Positions 27,483 through 37,378 are shown, counted from the stretch's first letter. The stretch: DNA of 64,000 bases from CAVOAK01 sp965217615 (GCA_965217615.1 CBDCIT010000026.1:1-64000); one strand, 5' to 3'. Translations and numbers: made by a program. The notes: generated from the sequence alone by a model not told the origin.

Positions 27483-28601
27483 CTAAACACGCATGGGCAT
27501 CAATACGTAGAGCGCGTCGCTGTCATCCAAGTTCCGAACGATAGTCGGCGACGCCGCATCGGCAAGAGCAAACTGTGCTTTCGCTCCATCGATCTGCTGC
27601 ATGATGTCGAGAAGATAGCGAGAGTTAAAACCGATCTCGATCGGCTCCTCATTGTAGCTAACCTCGAATTCTTCCGTCGCGGTGCCGTTATCCGGGCTGC
27701 TAGCCGAGAGCGTAAGATTCCCTTTGTCGAGATTGAGTTTTATGGCGCGAGATTTCTCCGTTGAGATTGTCGAGACACGGTCGACTGCTTCGGCGAAGGG
27801 CTTGCAGTCCACCTCCATCAGTTTGTTATTGTCGGCCGGAATGACACGGTCGTACTCGGGGAATGTGCCGTCGATCAGTTTTGAAGTGAGAACGGCAGCG
27901 TCAAACGCAAACCGGATTTTGGTGTCCGATAGCTCGACCGAAATATCCTCGTCCGTCTCATCAATGAGCCGTCGCAACTCGCCGACGGTCTTGCGAGGCA
28001 CGATCACGTCAGGCATTCCCAGCGCGCCCTCCGGCATCGGCATTTCGACGCGCGCCAACCTGTGGCCGTCGGTCGCGACGGCGCGCATGACGTCCCGGGA
28101 GTCAGACTTGGTGCCGTGTAGAAATATTCCGTTCAAGTAGTATCGCGTTTCTTCCATCGAAATGGCGAAACGCGTGCGGTCAATAATGCTGCGTAGGGCA
28201 CTGCCGGCAAGGCTGAAACGATGCGCCATGTCGCCGTCGGTCATCACCGGGAACTCAGCGGTCGGTAACGTCGATAGGGTGAACCGAGATCGCCCTGATT
28301 TCAGGCTGAGCTGTGCGTTCTCGCTGTTGGTTTCAAGCTCGACCTGAGCGCCTTCCGGCAACTTGCGAACGATGTCGTAAAGCACATGAGCCGACGCCGT
28401 CGTCGAGCCGTCGGTCTGCACGTCCGCAGCGACCTTTTCGACGATTTCAATATCCATATCCGTCGCCATCAAACTCAACAAGCCGTCCATGGCGTCGATG
28501 TGAACATTCGAGAGAATTGGAATTGTGTTGCGTCGTTCGACCACGCTTTGCACGTGGTTTAACGACCGGAGCAGGGCTGCCCGTTCAATAGTCAGTTTCA
28601 T
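27483..28601 (-). CDS. dnaN: DNA polymerase III beta sliding clamp
   Basis: Ring-shaped processivity clamp with three repeated domains. MKLTIERAALLRSLNHVQSVVERRNTIPILSN starts at 28601 and matches the family N-terminus, so the extra 10 residues upstream are not included. The C-terminus YVLMPMRV is typical. 372 residues. Confidence 0.96.
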   Translation of the reverse strand: MKLTIERAALLRSLNHVQSVVERRNTIPILSNVHIDAMDGLLSLMATDMDIEIVEKVAADVQTDGSTTASAHVLYDIVRKLPEGAQVELETNSENAQLSLKSGRSRFTLSTLPTAEFPVMTDGDMAHRFSLAGSALRSIIDRTRFAISMEETRYYLNGIFLHGTKSDSRDVMRAVATDGHRLARVEMPMPEGALGMPDVIVPRKTVGELRRLIDETDEDISVELSDTKIRFAFDAAVLTSKLIDGTFPEYDRVIPADNNKLMEVDCKPFAEAVDRVSTISTEKSRAIKLNLDKGNLTLSASSPDNGTATEEFEVSYNEEPIEIGFNSRYLLDIMQQIDGAKAQFALADAASPTIVRNLDDSDALYVLMPMRV

Positions 28602-28768
28602 GGGTATCGTCGCGTAAAATTCGGTTTGCAATCAGGGCTAAAAAGCACCGGAATACCGGTCCGCTCGACAATTCCCAGCGCCTTGAGAATCAAGGCGCCC
28701 GAACGGACGTGAAATATAACATAACTGGTTTGATTCCGCACCTTTTATCCCGGATTTTCGGCGCCAAA

Positions 28769-29944
28769 TCAGTGTTGGTCTGCGGCCAAGATGAGGGCCT
28801 CGAATGCGGGCCACGCGATCTTTGGATAAAACCTGTGACCGCCATCGGCTGCGAGCGCCAGGAGGCGATCCTCGGCGTCCAGGGCCGCATATACTTCGCG
28901 GGCCTGGGCGGTTACCGGTTCGACCTCGCGAAACGGGAAAATATGGTCTGACAACCCAGACACGGTTACGAACGGACGGGGCGCCGACAGGGCAATTACG
29001 TCCGCGCATTCAAGCCATTTGAGAATACCGGGAATGGCGTAATCGGGACCCGGAGGTCTGCCGGCCACCATGTCCGCAAAGCTTGAAATGCAACTCGCGG
29101 CGATAACGCCGGAAATTCGGTCGTCGAGCGCAGCGGCGAACATCGCTGTGGCGCCGCCTAGAGAATTTCCCATTATGTGGATGCGCGCAGGGTCGATCGC
29201 TCCTGGCAACACGTCATCGTCCAAGTTGGGTGTAAGCAGCCAGTCGACGACCTGAACAACATCGGTGACGCGTTCGCCGAGCAGCGTGCGGCCCAACTGC
29301 AGCACGCGGATGGCCGCTGCAAAGGTTGGATCACTGGGATTCGGCGGATCTTCTCGTTCCCAACGCTCGCCGTAACAGGATTGTTCAACGCATACCGCAA
29401 GATAGCCGCGTTCTGCAGCCTGCAGGGCGTAGTCGGCGCCTCCCTCGATCTTTATTGGGTCGGCCGGCATCAACGCTTCGCCCCAGGACCGGTTTGCGCC
29501 TGCCAGCGTACCCTGCAAGCATATCATGATCGGATAGCTGGCAGCACCTGGCTGCCAAACTAGATTTACCGGGAGATCCTTTTTCAGTGCGGTCTGCAGG
29601 TAGATGCGTCGGCGCAATGCACCTTTGGGGAGCGAGAAATCCGCACGATGGCTCATCAGTGAGGCTTGCCGGTCGCGGCGAAAGCCTAGAAGCCCCGCAA
29701 GCTTCGTTCGTGCGGCGTGCTGCCAGTCCAGCGGATCGGCGATTTCTGCGTTATGCCAGGCGAGGGCTGGTTGAACGTCCTCTATCTCTGCCAGGTGGGC
29801 GCGGCTTGGACTGAGGTTCAGGTCATCGAATGGTACAGCGTAGGGGTCTTCATAACGGCCGATCGCCCTGGAGTATCGGCGCTGAAGCGCCATTCGGTAG
29901 GCCGTGCACCATGCTATGGCGAGTTTTAGAGTCGGCGCCGGCAT
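28769..29944 (-). CDS. Alpha/beta hydrolase inserted between dnaA and dnaN
   Basis: 391-residue alpha/beta-hydrolase. The nucleophile elbow is IHIMGNSLGGATAMFAAAL; a downstream Asp (GLSDHIFP) and His (ADGGHRFYP) complete a likely triad. PIMICLQGTLAG may form the oxyanion strand. The overall layout resembles the dienelactone hydrolase or acetyl-xylan-esterase-like families. There is no signal peptide. Its substrate is unknown. Position is unusual: it lies in the dnaA-dnaN interval, on the same strand, 33 bases after the dnaA stop and 167 before dnaN. Confidence 0.75.
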   Translation of the reverse strand: MPAPTLKLAIAWCTAYRMALQRRYSRAIGRYEDPYAVPFDDLNLSPSRAHLAEIEDVQPALAWHNAEIADPLDWQHAARTKLAGLLGFRRDRQASLMSHRADFSLPKGALRRRIYLQTALKKDLPVNLVWQPGAASYPIMICLQGTLAGANRSWGEALMPADPIKIEGGADYALQAAERGYLAVCVEQSCYGERWEREDPPNPSDPTFAAAIRVLQLGRTLLGERVTDVVQVVDWLLTPNLDDDVLPGAIDPARIHIMGNSLGGATAMFAAALDDRISGVIAASCISSFADMVAGRPPGPDYAIPGILKWLECADVIALSAPRPFVTVSGLSDHIFPFREVEPVTAQAREVYAALDAEDRLLALAADGGHRFYPKIAWPAFEALILAADQH

Positions 29945-29977
29945 TGTGGCGGGCCCCTTCTCTGCAATTGGCGCTCG

Positions 29978-31350
29978 CTATCCCTCGAGCATACGCCGGA
30001 GCAGCTCGACGTCCTCGGCGAATTCGTTGTCGGCAGCCCGGAGTTCGTCGATCTTGCGCACGGCGTGCATAACGGTAGTGTGGTCACGGCCGCCAAATTT
30101 CCGGCCGATTTCCGGTAAAGACCTCGAAGTCAGCTGTTTGGCCAGATACATGGCCACTTGCCGTGGCCGCGCGACGGCTCGGGCGCGCCGTGCGGAATGC
30201 ATTTCGGCAAGACGCACGTTGTAGTGTTCTGCGACTCGCTTCTGTATTTCCTCGATTGTGACGCGTCGGTCGTTTGCGCGTAACAGGTCTTGCAAGACCT
30301 CTTGCGTGCTCTCGAGCGTGACGGCGCGGCCGACGAGGTTCGCATAAGCGACAATGCGGTTAAGCGCTCCTTCGAGGTTCGCGCACGTTGGATGTGATCT
30401 TATGCGCGAGATACTCCATGACCTTTGGCGGTATCTCAGCGGATTGCTGTTCTGCCTTGGACTGCAGAATGCCAAGGCGCAACTCGTAGGTGGTCGGATG
30501 AATGTCGGCAACCAAAACCCCAGCCAAGCCTCGACTTCATTCGCTCCTCGATGCCCTCCAGATCCGTCGGAGACTTGTCCGCTGAAATAACAACCTGACG
30601 GTTTTGATCCACGAGCGCGTTGAATGTGTGGAAGAATTCCTCCTGCGTATTATCCTTCCCGCTGATGAATTGAACGTCGTCGATCATCAGGATATCGACC
30701 GAGCGAAACTGCTCCTTGAAGGCCATCGTGTCCTTGTATCGGAGCGCCCGAATGAACTGATACATGAACTTCTCGGCCGACATATAGATGATGCTGCGCT
30801 CAGGTGACTTTGAACGAATGTGCCAGGCAATAGCGTGCATCAGATGGGTCTTGCCTAGGCCGACGCCTCCGTAGAGGAACAGCGGATTGGACGGCGCGCT
30901 CACAGAATCGGCCACTCGACGGGCGGCAGCAAATGCCAGCTCGTTCGGCTTGCCGACGATGAAGTTGCGGAATGTGAAGCGCAGGTCCAGGGGTGCGCTG
31001 ATTCCGTCGCCGCTGCCGTTTCGTCCCACTTCTAGTCCAGTGTGCGGGGTGCGCTCGCCGGCGCGTCCCGCTGTCGCGGCAACTGCCTTTGATTCAGATG
31101 GGCCGGCGATCGCAATGTCTACGCCCGTTACGTTCGGATTCTCCTTCGACCACAACGCGAGCAAACGCGCACCAAATTGGTCTTCGACCCAATCGCGCAT
31201 GAACTTTGTTGGTGCAGAAAGGAAAATGTCGCCATGCTTCATGTCTTCAAGCGTTAAGGGCTTAAGCAAACTCCGAAAGGTCGCCTCGCCAATTTCGGCG
31301 CGCAATCTTGCGCGGACCCGCGCCCATTGTGCTGTCAGCCTATCGCTCAT
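29978..31350 (-). CDS. dnaA: Chromosomal replication initiator DnaA, frame broken by two 1-base insertions
   Basis: The protein is recognisable end to end in three successive frames. Frame one (from 31350) gives domain I, the linker, Walker A GGVGLGKTH (161-169), ILMIDDVQFISGK and ERMKSRLGWG. An extra base at the A-run 30514-30517 (T on the coding strand) shifts the frame; the next stretch reads VADIHPTTYELRLGILQSKAEQQ in another frame. A second extra base at 30376-30377 shifts again before LEGALNRIVAYANLVG, and domain IV with GGRDHTTVMHAVRKI ends at 29978. Removing both bases yields one 456-residue DnaA of normal length. Since dnaA is essential, sequence errors are the likeliest cause. Confidence 0.9.
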
Positions 31351-31939
31351 CGCTCACCGAGAATTGAACTCGAGCGCCGGCCCGTAGAAGTACGCCGGAC
31401 CGGATTTGCGTCGTTGCTGAGTTCAGTGCGGTCGGCGGAATGAGTGGGGTGCATGTCGGAGACTTCCCGAATGCCATCGCGACCTGATTTGTCTCTCGGC
31501 GAAGCCTATACATGGATAGAGTTCGCCTGCAATTCGTTGAGAATCTTGGGTTTGGAGATCAAAAAACGAAACCTTCCCCGTTCACGGACAAGTGTTTACT
31601 TGCCGGCGCTCAACCAATTCTTTAAAATGGCAAATGTTAAGACAGGAACGTAACTTTTTGTATTTACCCCCGCTTTGAACTCCTGCCAAAAATTTGTACG
31701 AATTACTTTAATGAGTCTGTGCCGCGGATTTGCCTCACGCCTCCCAGACGACCGCATGGTCCATACTGTAACGACGCGCACGAGCTCATGCAACGAGACT
31801 GAAAAGGGAACATCAAAAAAGTTTGGGTGAATGTCCGAACGGCGGGTTCAAAACAAAACTCGTCTGCCAATTTGCCGGAGAAATCCGTCGTTTGCGGTGC
31901 GGCGTCCGCCCCGCGTCGACGACCGAACGGGTCGAGGAG
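31351..31939. other. Long dnaA upstream region
   Basis: 589 bases lie between the rpsT stop and the dnaA start, both on the minus strand. I see no supported gene. The section 31560-31720 is AT-rich and contains a small palindrome CAAGT-GTTT-ACTTG (31589-31602). It must carry the dnaA promoter. I found no close match to the DnaA box TTATCCACA on either strand, so it is not called a replication origin. Confidence 0.5.
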
Positions 31940-32203
31940 CTACAGCGCTTTTATGCGCGCCGCGAGTTGGGAGAGCTTGCGATCCGCGTTGTTGCGATAG
32001 AGCACACCCTTGCTCACGCCGCGGTGCAATTCCGGCATCGCTTCACGGAAAGCGGCTTCCGCAGCAGATTTATCCCCGCCGGCAATGGCCGTCTCCACCT
32101 TCTTCACATATGTGCGAATCCGGTTCACGCGAGTTCGATTTACCACAGCGCGGCGGCTGTTGGTGCGAATTCGCTTTTTGGCCGATTTGTGGTTTGCCAT
32201 CAA
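31940..32203 (-). CDS. rpsT: 30S ribosomal protein bS20
   Basis: 87-residue basic protein with the bS20 N-terminus MANHKSAKKRIRTNSRRAVVNRTR and the conserved SKGVLYRNNADRKLSQLAARI end. It lies upstream of dnaA on the same strand, as in many alphaproteobacteria. Confidence 0.97.
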   Translation of the reverse strand: MMANHKSAKKRIRTNSRRAVVNRTRVNRIRTYVKKVETAIAGGDKSAAEAAFREAMPELHRGVSKGVLYRNNADRKLSQLAARIKAL

Positions 32204-32269
32204 CTGGGTACTCTATTATGCGATTCGGAATTTGGCAGCGGCGGGTTATATCGACGCTGGCGTGCACAG

Positions 32270-32728
32270 TCAAGTCTGGCCCCTGCGTTCCGCACAGATT
32301 ACCTGGGTAGTTCCTGCCAAATCGGCGTTTGTCCCGACCGGCGACAGCCGGAACCGAACCGTGAGTTCGCCATCCGCGTTCTCGAATCCTAGTTGCAAGG
32401 TTTCGCCCTCTCGTTCGAACGTTGCGTCGGCGACCTCTTGCCATCCGAGCTGCTGCAAGGTTGCTCGATAAAATTCGAGAACCGCCTTCGGCGTAAGATT
32501 TCCGGTCGCGTAAGCTTCGGCAATTCGACCGGACGGCGAGTCGAATACTATTCCGGCGCCGTCGACGACACTCAGGCCCTGCATCACTGGTACATCCTCG
32601 ATACCGGCGAGGAATGACTGTGCTTGCAGACGATGCACGTGTCCGTCAGCTGATAACAGAAACGGCAGGAGCGCTAGCGTGGCGGCCCAGATGGAAGCCT
32701 GTCGAATGATCCATTTGCGCTGCATCAT
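32270..32728 (-). CDS. Exported hypothetical protein coupled to mutM
   Basis: About 150 residues with a signal peptide (MMQRKWIIRQASIWAATLALLPFLL, cleavage near LQAQS). The mature part has PSGRIAEAYATGNLTPKAVLEFYRATLQQLGWQEV, a pattern typical of periplasmic proteins that pair with a C-terminal beta-rich region (LGFENADGELTVRFRLSP). I do not recognise a named family. The ATG at 32728 overlaps the mutM stop (ATGATG/TGA), so translation is probably coupled. It precedes rpsT. In related genomes an enoyl-CoA hydratase gene can occupy this slot. Confidence 0.72.
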   Translation of the reverse strand: MMQRKWIIRQASIWAATLALLPFLLSADGHVHRLQAQSFLAGIEDVPVMQGLSVVDGAGIVFDSPSGRIAEAYATGNLTPKAVLEFYRATLQQLGWQEVADATFEREGETLQLGFENADGELTVRFRLSPVGTNADLAGTTQVICAERRGQT

Positions 32729-33555
32729 CGTTGATGCTTCGGACAATAAAAGGTGGAGCGGCCACCTTGTGAGATGCGCCGTATTGATCCGTCACAGCCG
32801 GGTTTCACGCAGAGTTTGCCCTCCTGGCCGTAGGCGCTGAACTCATGCTGAAAGTATCCTAACTCCCCCGAAGCCTGTACGTAGTCCCGCAGACTTGAAC
32901 CGCCGGCTGCGATCGCTTCGCTAAGAACTGCGCGAATCGCATCGACAAGTCGTTCCGCGCGTTTCCCCGGTACCGTCTTGGCGTTGCGTTTGGGCGAGAT
33001 ATTGGCCCGAAATAAGGCCTCGCAGGCATAAATGTTTCCTAGCCCGGCGACAACATGTTGGTCCAGAAGTGCCGATTTGATCGGCGTGCGGCGTCCTGCA
33101 AGCGAGGCGCCGAGTATTTCAGCGCTAAAGTCGCAACTCAACGGTTCAGGTCCCAGTTTGGCAAACATCGGATGCCGGGAAAGATCATCGTCTTTGATCA
33201 AATCCATGAACCCGAACCGTCGCACATCGTTGAAGCGCACCGTCGCTCCTGCATCGGTCGCGAAGTCAACATGGTCGTGCGGACCCGCAGGCGGCGGCGC
33301 GGTATTATGAACGACCAGCCGCCCGGACATCCCGAGGTGAATAACGAGTGACGACGCATCATCAAGGCGGACGAGGATGAACTTGGCCCGTCGCTGTATG
33401 CCAATTACACTGCGTCCGACGAGTCGATCCGCGAAGTCTGCCGGCAGCGGGAAACGAAGATCTAGGCGGCGTGGAGTTACACTCGTCAGCACGCGGCCTT
33501 CCAGATCCGGCTTTAACCCGCGGCAGACCGTTTCGACTTCCGGCAGCTCTGGCAT
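32725..33555 (-). CDS. mutM: Formamidopyrimidine-DNA glycosylase (Fpg/MutM)
   Basis: Bifunctional base-excision enzyme removing 8-oxoguanine and FapyG. It starts MPELPEVETVCRGL with the catalytic Pro2 and Glu3 once Met is removed. The helix-two-turn-helix region DQHVVAGLGNIYACEALFRANISP is intact. The C-terminal zinc finger reads CVKPGC ... GRSTFYCPKHQR, so the fourth ligand is His rather than the usual Cys. The open frame extends upstream, but the start at 33555 gives the invariant N-terminus. It is divergent from ubiE across 48 bases. Confidence 0.95.
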   Translation of the reverse strand: MPELPEVETVCRGLKPDLEGRVLTSVTPRRLDLRFPLPADFADRLVGRSVIGIQRRAKFILVRLDDASSLVIHLGMSGRLVVHNTAPPPAGPHDHVDFATDAGATVRFNDVRRFGFMDLIKDDDLSRHPMFAKLGPEPLSCDFSAEILGASLAGRRTPIKSALLDQHVVAGLGNIYACEALFRANISPKRNAKTVPGKRAERLVDAIRAVLSEAIAAGGSSLRDYVQASGELGYFQHEFSAYGQEGKLCVKPGCDGSIRRISQGGRSTFYCPKHQR

Positions 33556-33603
33556 CACTTGACTTTCTAGCAAACGTACGCGGCGTAGGCTATCGTCCCC
33601 GCC

Positions 33604-34365
33604 GTGCAGCGACCAGACGACATGATCGACAACCCCTCTAGTCAATTCGGCTTTCGCAGTGTTGCGGCGGCGGACAAGGCGGCGATGGTGCAACGCGTGT
33701 TTGCCTCTGTCTCGACGCGCTACGACCTTATGAACGACCTGATGTCGCTCGGCGTTCATCGGATCTGGAAACGCGCACTCGTGGATGAACTTGCGCCGCA
33801 CGGCGACATGCGTCTGCTCGATGTCGCGAGCGGTACGGGCGATATCGCGTCGCGATTTCTTGCCCGCGGCGGCGGCCATGTCATAGCTTGCGATCAAAAC
33901 TGGCAGATGGTCGAGGCTGGACGAGACCGGGCCATCGACAAGGGCATACTCTCCGGCATTCGATGGGTTGTGGCCGATGCAGAGGCGCTGCCGTTCGCCG
34001 ACGCGTCGGTCGACGCATATGCCATTGCCTTCGGCCTTCGCAACGTCACCAGGATCGACCGCGCACTCGCCGAGGCGGTGCGTGTCCTCGAACCTGGCGG
34101 GCGCTTCTTGTGCCTCGAATTTGCACCGGCAGCGGCGCCGTGGCTCGAGCCTTTGTATGAACGCTATTCCTTTGCCGTCCTGCCGGCGCTAGGTGCCGTG
34201 GTTACCGGTGACGGCGATGCCTATCGATACCTGGTTGAAAGTATTCGCCGATTTCCCGATCAGGCGTCCCTGTCGGAGCGCATGAGCGCAGCCGGGTTCG
34301 ACATTGTCAAACACAGGAGCTTGACCGGCGGCATCGTGGCCATCCACTCGGCCTGGCGGGTGTGA
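33604..34365 (+). CDS. ubiE: Ubiquinone/menaquinone C-methyltransferase UbiE
   Basis: SAM-dependent C-methyltransferase of quinone synthesis. The first signature is YDLMNDLMSLGVHRIWKR, SAM motif I is LLDVASGTGDIASRFL, and the C-terminal RFPDQASLSERMSAAGFDIVKHRSLTGGIVAIHSAWRV is typical. It starts GTG 33604, or ATG 33622. It is followed by ubiB 88 bases downstream. Confidence 0.94.
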   Translation: MQRPDDMIDNPSSQFGFRSVAAADKAAMVQRVFASVSTRYDLMNDLMSLGVHRIWKRALVDELAPHGDMRLLDVASGTGDIASRFLARGGGHVIACDQNWQMVEAGRDRAIDKGILSGIRWVVADAEALPFADASVDAYAIAFGLRNVTRIDRALAEAVRVLEPGGRFLCLEFAPAAAPWLEPLYERYSFAVLPALGAVVTGDGDAYRYLVESIRRFPDQASLSERMSAAGFDIVKHRSLTGGIVAIHSAWRV

Positions 34366-34453
34366 GTGGCAGGAGGGAGTATGTTCCAGTCGTGCCCCTC
34401 TTATTCTGCCTGGGATTACAAATTTTCTCCGGCGCGGCGTTGCCGGTAGGCCG

Positions 34454-36001
34454 ATGCTCGCCACCTTCGTCAACTTAGCACGGCTGGTACGAATCGGTCG
34501 TACGCTTGCGCGACATGATGCGCTGGCGCCGATCTTGTCACTTTCTGCACGCGACAACACTCGTTTGGGTCTGATCCACAGCGTCTCGCGCACGAATGTC
34601 GGTGTCCGGCCGGGCGAGCGACTGGCGGCGGCATTCCAAGAACTCGGGCCAACGTTCATAAAACTGGGACAAGCCATGTCGGTGCGCGCCGATCTGGTCG
34701 GCGATGAAATGGCCGAGGACTTAAGCGCGTTACAGGATCGATTGCCGCCATTTCCTGGCGTGGAAGCCAGAGCCATCGTCGAGGAGGAGTTTGGCACGCC
34801 GGTCGAGGATCTGTTCCAACAGTTCGACGAGCAGCCGGTCGCCGCCGCGTCGATCGCGCAAGTGCATTTTGCAGTGACGACCGAGGGACAGAAAGTCGCT
34901 GTCAAGATACTGCGGCCGGGGATCGAGGAGCGGTTTCAACGCGAGATAGATTTGCTTTATTGGCTTGCGCGAATCGCCGAGCGCTTGCGTCCAAGCCTTA
35001 GGCGACTAAAGCCGGTGGAAGTAGTCCAGATGTTCGAGCATACGGTATCGCTAGAAATGGACTTGAGCTTTGAAGGCGCCGCAGCCTCCGAGCTCCGCGA
35101 GAACTTCCTGGAGGATACGGAGTTTCGTGTGCCGCAGGTCGACTGGCTGCGAACCGCGCGCCGTGTCCTTACGACGGATCGTGTCGATGGTCTTTCAATC
35201 GACGAGGTCGAGGCGTTGAAAGCGGCGGGGCACGATCTAGAGAGTATCCTTGCCCGGTCTGCGCGGGTTTTCTTCAATCAAGTGTTTCGTGATGGTTTTT
35301 TCCATGCGGACATGCATCCCGGCAACATGTTCATAGCACCCGACGGGGCGCTGGTTCCGGTGGACTTTGGAATCATGGGCCGTCTCGACAGACGCACGCG
35401 GCACTACCTCGCTGACATGCTGTTGGGGTTTCTCGAACGTGATTACCGCCGTGTTGCGGAGGTGCATTTTGCGGCCGGCTATGTGCCCCCCAGCAAGTCT
35501 CTGGACGCCTTCATGCTGGCGTGCCGCTCGATTGGCGAACCCATCTTCGGCAAGGATATGCACGAAATCTCGGTCGCCAGATTATTGGGCCAGCTATTTC
35601 GCGTTACCGAAACATTCGAGATGCAAACGCAACCACAGCTGCTCTTGCTTCAGAAAACCATGCTGGTCGCGGAAGGCGTTGGCCGCAGGTTCGATCCTTC
35701 ATCGAATATGTGGGTTCTGGCGCAGCCGATGATCGAGTCGTGGATGCTCGATGCTCGAGGACCTGAGGCCCGGGTTCGTGAAGTCGTTGATGAAACGGTG
35801 TCCGGTATCGAGCGGTTGCCGTCGGTCATGGGCAAGACCGAAGCGGTTATCGACATGCTGAGCGACGGTGGTCTGCGGCTTCACCCAGAGTCGCTCCGGG
35901 CCTTGAGAGATAAAGGCGCCCGACGGGGTCCTGGCTGGATGTTTTTTCTGGCACTGATGATGTTTCTCGTCGGTATTATTGTCGTCTTCGCGGGCCAATA
36001 G
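34454..36001 (+). CDS. ubiB: UbiB family protein kinase-like ATPase
   Basis: Atypical kinase/ATPase (ABC1/ADCK family) needed for ubiquinone synthesis. The KxGQ motif is in GPTFIKLGQAMSVRADLVG, the Ala-rich loop is AAASIAQVHFA, and the catalytic-loop and metal motifs are FFHADMHPGNMF and VPVDFGIMGRL. The last 25 residues (WMFFLALMMFLVGIIVVFAG) form the membrane anchor. The ubiE-ubiB-coaBC-dut order is common in alphaproteobacteria. Confidence 0.94.
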   Translation: MLATFVNLARLVRIGRTLARHDALAPILSLSARDNTRLGLIHSVSRTNVGVRPGERLAAAFQELGPTFIKLGQAMSVRADLVGDEMAEDLSALQDRLPPFPGVEARAIVEEEFGTPVEDLFQQFDEQPVAAASIAQVHFAVTTEGQKVAVKILRPGIEERFQREIDLLYWLARIAERLRPSLRRLKPVEVVQMFEHTVSLEMDLSFEGAAASELRENFLEDTEFRVPQVDWLRTARRVLTTDRVDGLSIDEVEALKAAGHDLESILARSARVFFNQVFRDGFFHADMHPGNMFIAPDGALVPVDFGIMGRLDRRTRHYLADMLLGFLERDYRRVAEVHFAAGYVPPSKSLDAFMLACRSIGEPIFGKDMHEISVARLLGQLFRVTETFEMQTQPQLLLLQKTMLVAEGVGRRFDPSSNMWVLAQPMIESWMLDARGPEARVREVVDETVSGIERLPSVMGKTEAVIDMLSDGGLRLHPESLRALRDKGARRGPGWMFFLALMMFLVGIIVVFAGQ

Positions 36002-36160
36002 TTCGGCCAGTGCAATGGCGTAGAAGCGTTGCAGCCTGACGATCGTCGGTAGACCTGCAAGAAAGCGAATATGCTTGCCGCTTGCCGCTAGGTTGGCGTC
36101 AGCGTACTTTATATGCAGTTGCAGGGCTGTGAATTACACCGTGGTCTGAGGGGTTTCAGC

Positions 36161-37378
36161 GTGACCGGGGACAAACGCATTCTGCTGATCATCTCTGGAG
36201 GCATCGCAGCGTACAAGTGCCTCGATCTGATACGCCGCTTGGGCGAGCGCGGCGTGCGCGTCCGCTGTGTGCTCACAGCCGGCGGCGCTCAGTTTGTGAC
36301 ACCGTTGTCGTTGGCAGCGCTTAGCGAGGACACGGTTTATCGAGATCTCTTTTCGCTCACAGAAGAGTCACAAATGGGTCATATCCAGCTTTCGCGCGAC
36401 GCCGATCTATTGGTCGTGGCGCCGGCGAGCGCCGACATACTCGCTCGCATGGCCGCTGGCATAGCCGATGATTTGGCCGCGACCGTACTGCTCGCGACCG
36501 ACAAGCCCGTGCTCGTGGCGCCTGCAATGAATGTTCGGATGTGGGAGCACCCAGCGACGCAGGCCAACATGACGACGCTTGAAGCGCGAGGCGTCCAGCG
36601 CATTGGTCCGGAGATCGGCGATATGGCGTGTGGTGAACACGGGCCCGGCCGCATGGCGGAGGTGCCGGAGATCATCGCGGCGATCGAACGCCATTTCGAT
36701 GGAGAGGGTGGCATTGCACGCGGTCCCTTGGCCGGCCGAAGCGCACTGGTCACCAGCGGGCCAACGCGGGAGCCAATCGATCCCGTTCGATTCATCGCCA
36801 ATCGATCGTCGGGCAAACAAGGTCATGCGATCGCCGTTGCGCTATCCCGCCTCGGCGCGCAGACAACGCTGGTGAGTGGCCCGACCACGTTGGTAGATCC
36901 GGCCGCCGTGAATGTGATCCATGTGGAAACCGCAGGAGAAATGCTGGAGGCTTGCAAAGGTTCGCTGCCGGTCGACGTTGCGGTTTGCGCCGCGGCAGTT
37001 GCAGACTGGCGCGTCGCAGATTTGGCAGCCGACAAGCTCAAAAAGAACGGTTCCTCGGCAACACTCGCTCTGACGGAAAATCCGGACATACTGCAAACGC
37101 TGGCGCAGGCTGGCAACATGAAGCCCGAACTCCTCATTGGCTTCGCTGCCGAGACCGAAGATCTGGTTGCGCGGGCAAGAGAAAAACGTTCGAAGAAGGG
37201 CTGTGACTGGATCATTGCAAACGATGTATCGGCTGAAGCGGGCACGTTTGACGGCGATTACAATATGGTCCACTGGATCGATGGGGAGCGCGTAGAGGAC
37301 TGGCCGAGAATGACCAAAGATGATGTAGCGATGCGACTTGCAACACGGGTCGCGGAGCATTTTTCAAGCGCGTCATGA
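36161..37378 (+). CDS. coaBC: Bifunctional CoaBC (PPCDC / PPC synthetase)
   Basis: Makes 4'-phosphopantetheine from phosphopantothenate. The N-terminal flavin decarboxylase (CoaC) has LLIISGGIAAYKCLDLIRR, VLVAPAMNVRMW and the catalytic Cys in DMACGEHGPGRM. The C-terminal synthetase (CoaB) has TSGPTREPIDPVRFIANRSSGKQG and AAVADWRV. The GTG start at 36161 is favoured by the upstream GAGGGG; the frame opens at 36113. Its stop overlaps dut as ATGA. Confidence 0.93.
   Translation: MTGDKRILLIISGGIAAYKCLDLIRRLGERGVRVRCVLTAGGAQFVTPLSLAALSEDTVYRDLFSLTEESQMGHIQLSRDADLLVVAPASADILARMAAGIADDLAATVLLATDKPVLVAPAMNVRMWEHPATQANMTTLEARGVQRIGPEIGDMACGEHGPGRMAEVPEIIAAIERHFDGEGGIARGPLAGRSALVTSGPTREPIDPVRFIANRSSGKQGHAIAVALSRLGAQTTLVSGPTTLVDPAAVNVIHVETAGEMLEACKGSLPVDVAVCAAAVADWRVADLAADKLKKNGSSATLALTENPDILQTLAQAGNMKPELLIGFAAETEDLVARAREKRSKKGCDWIIANDVSAEAGTFDGDYNMVHWIDGERVEDWPRMTKDDVAMRLATRVAEHFSSAS

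Noticed and set aside
31351..31939. Possible replication origin upstream of dnaA
   Set aside because: AT-rich and next to dnaA, but no close DnaA boxes were found on either strand, and origins of alphaproteobacteria are often elsewhere.
31823..32392. Plus-strand frame opposite rpsT
   Set aside because: Overlaps the clear bS20 gene in antisense and has no conserved features.
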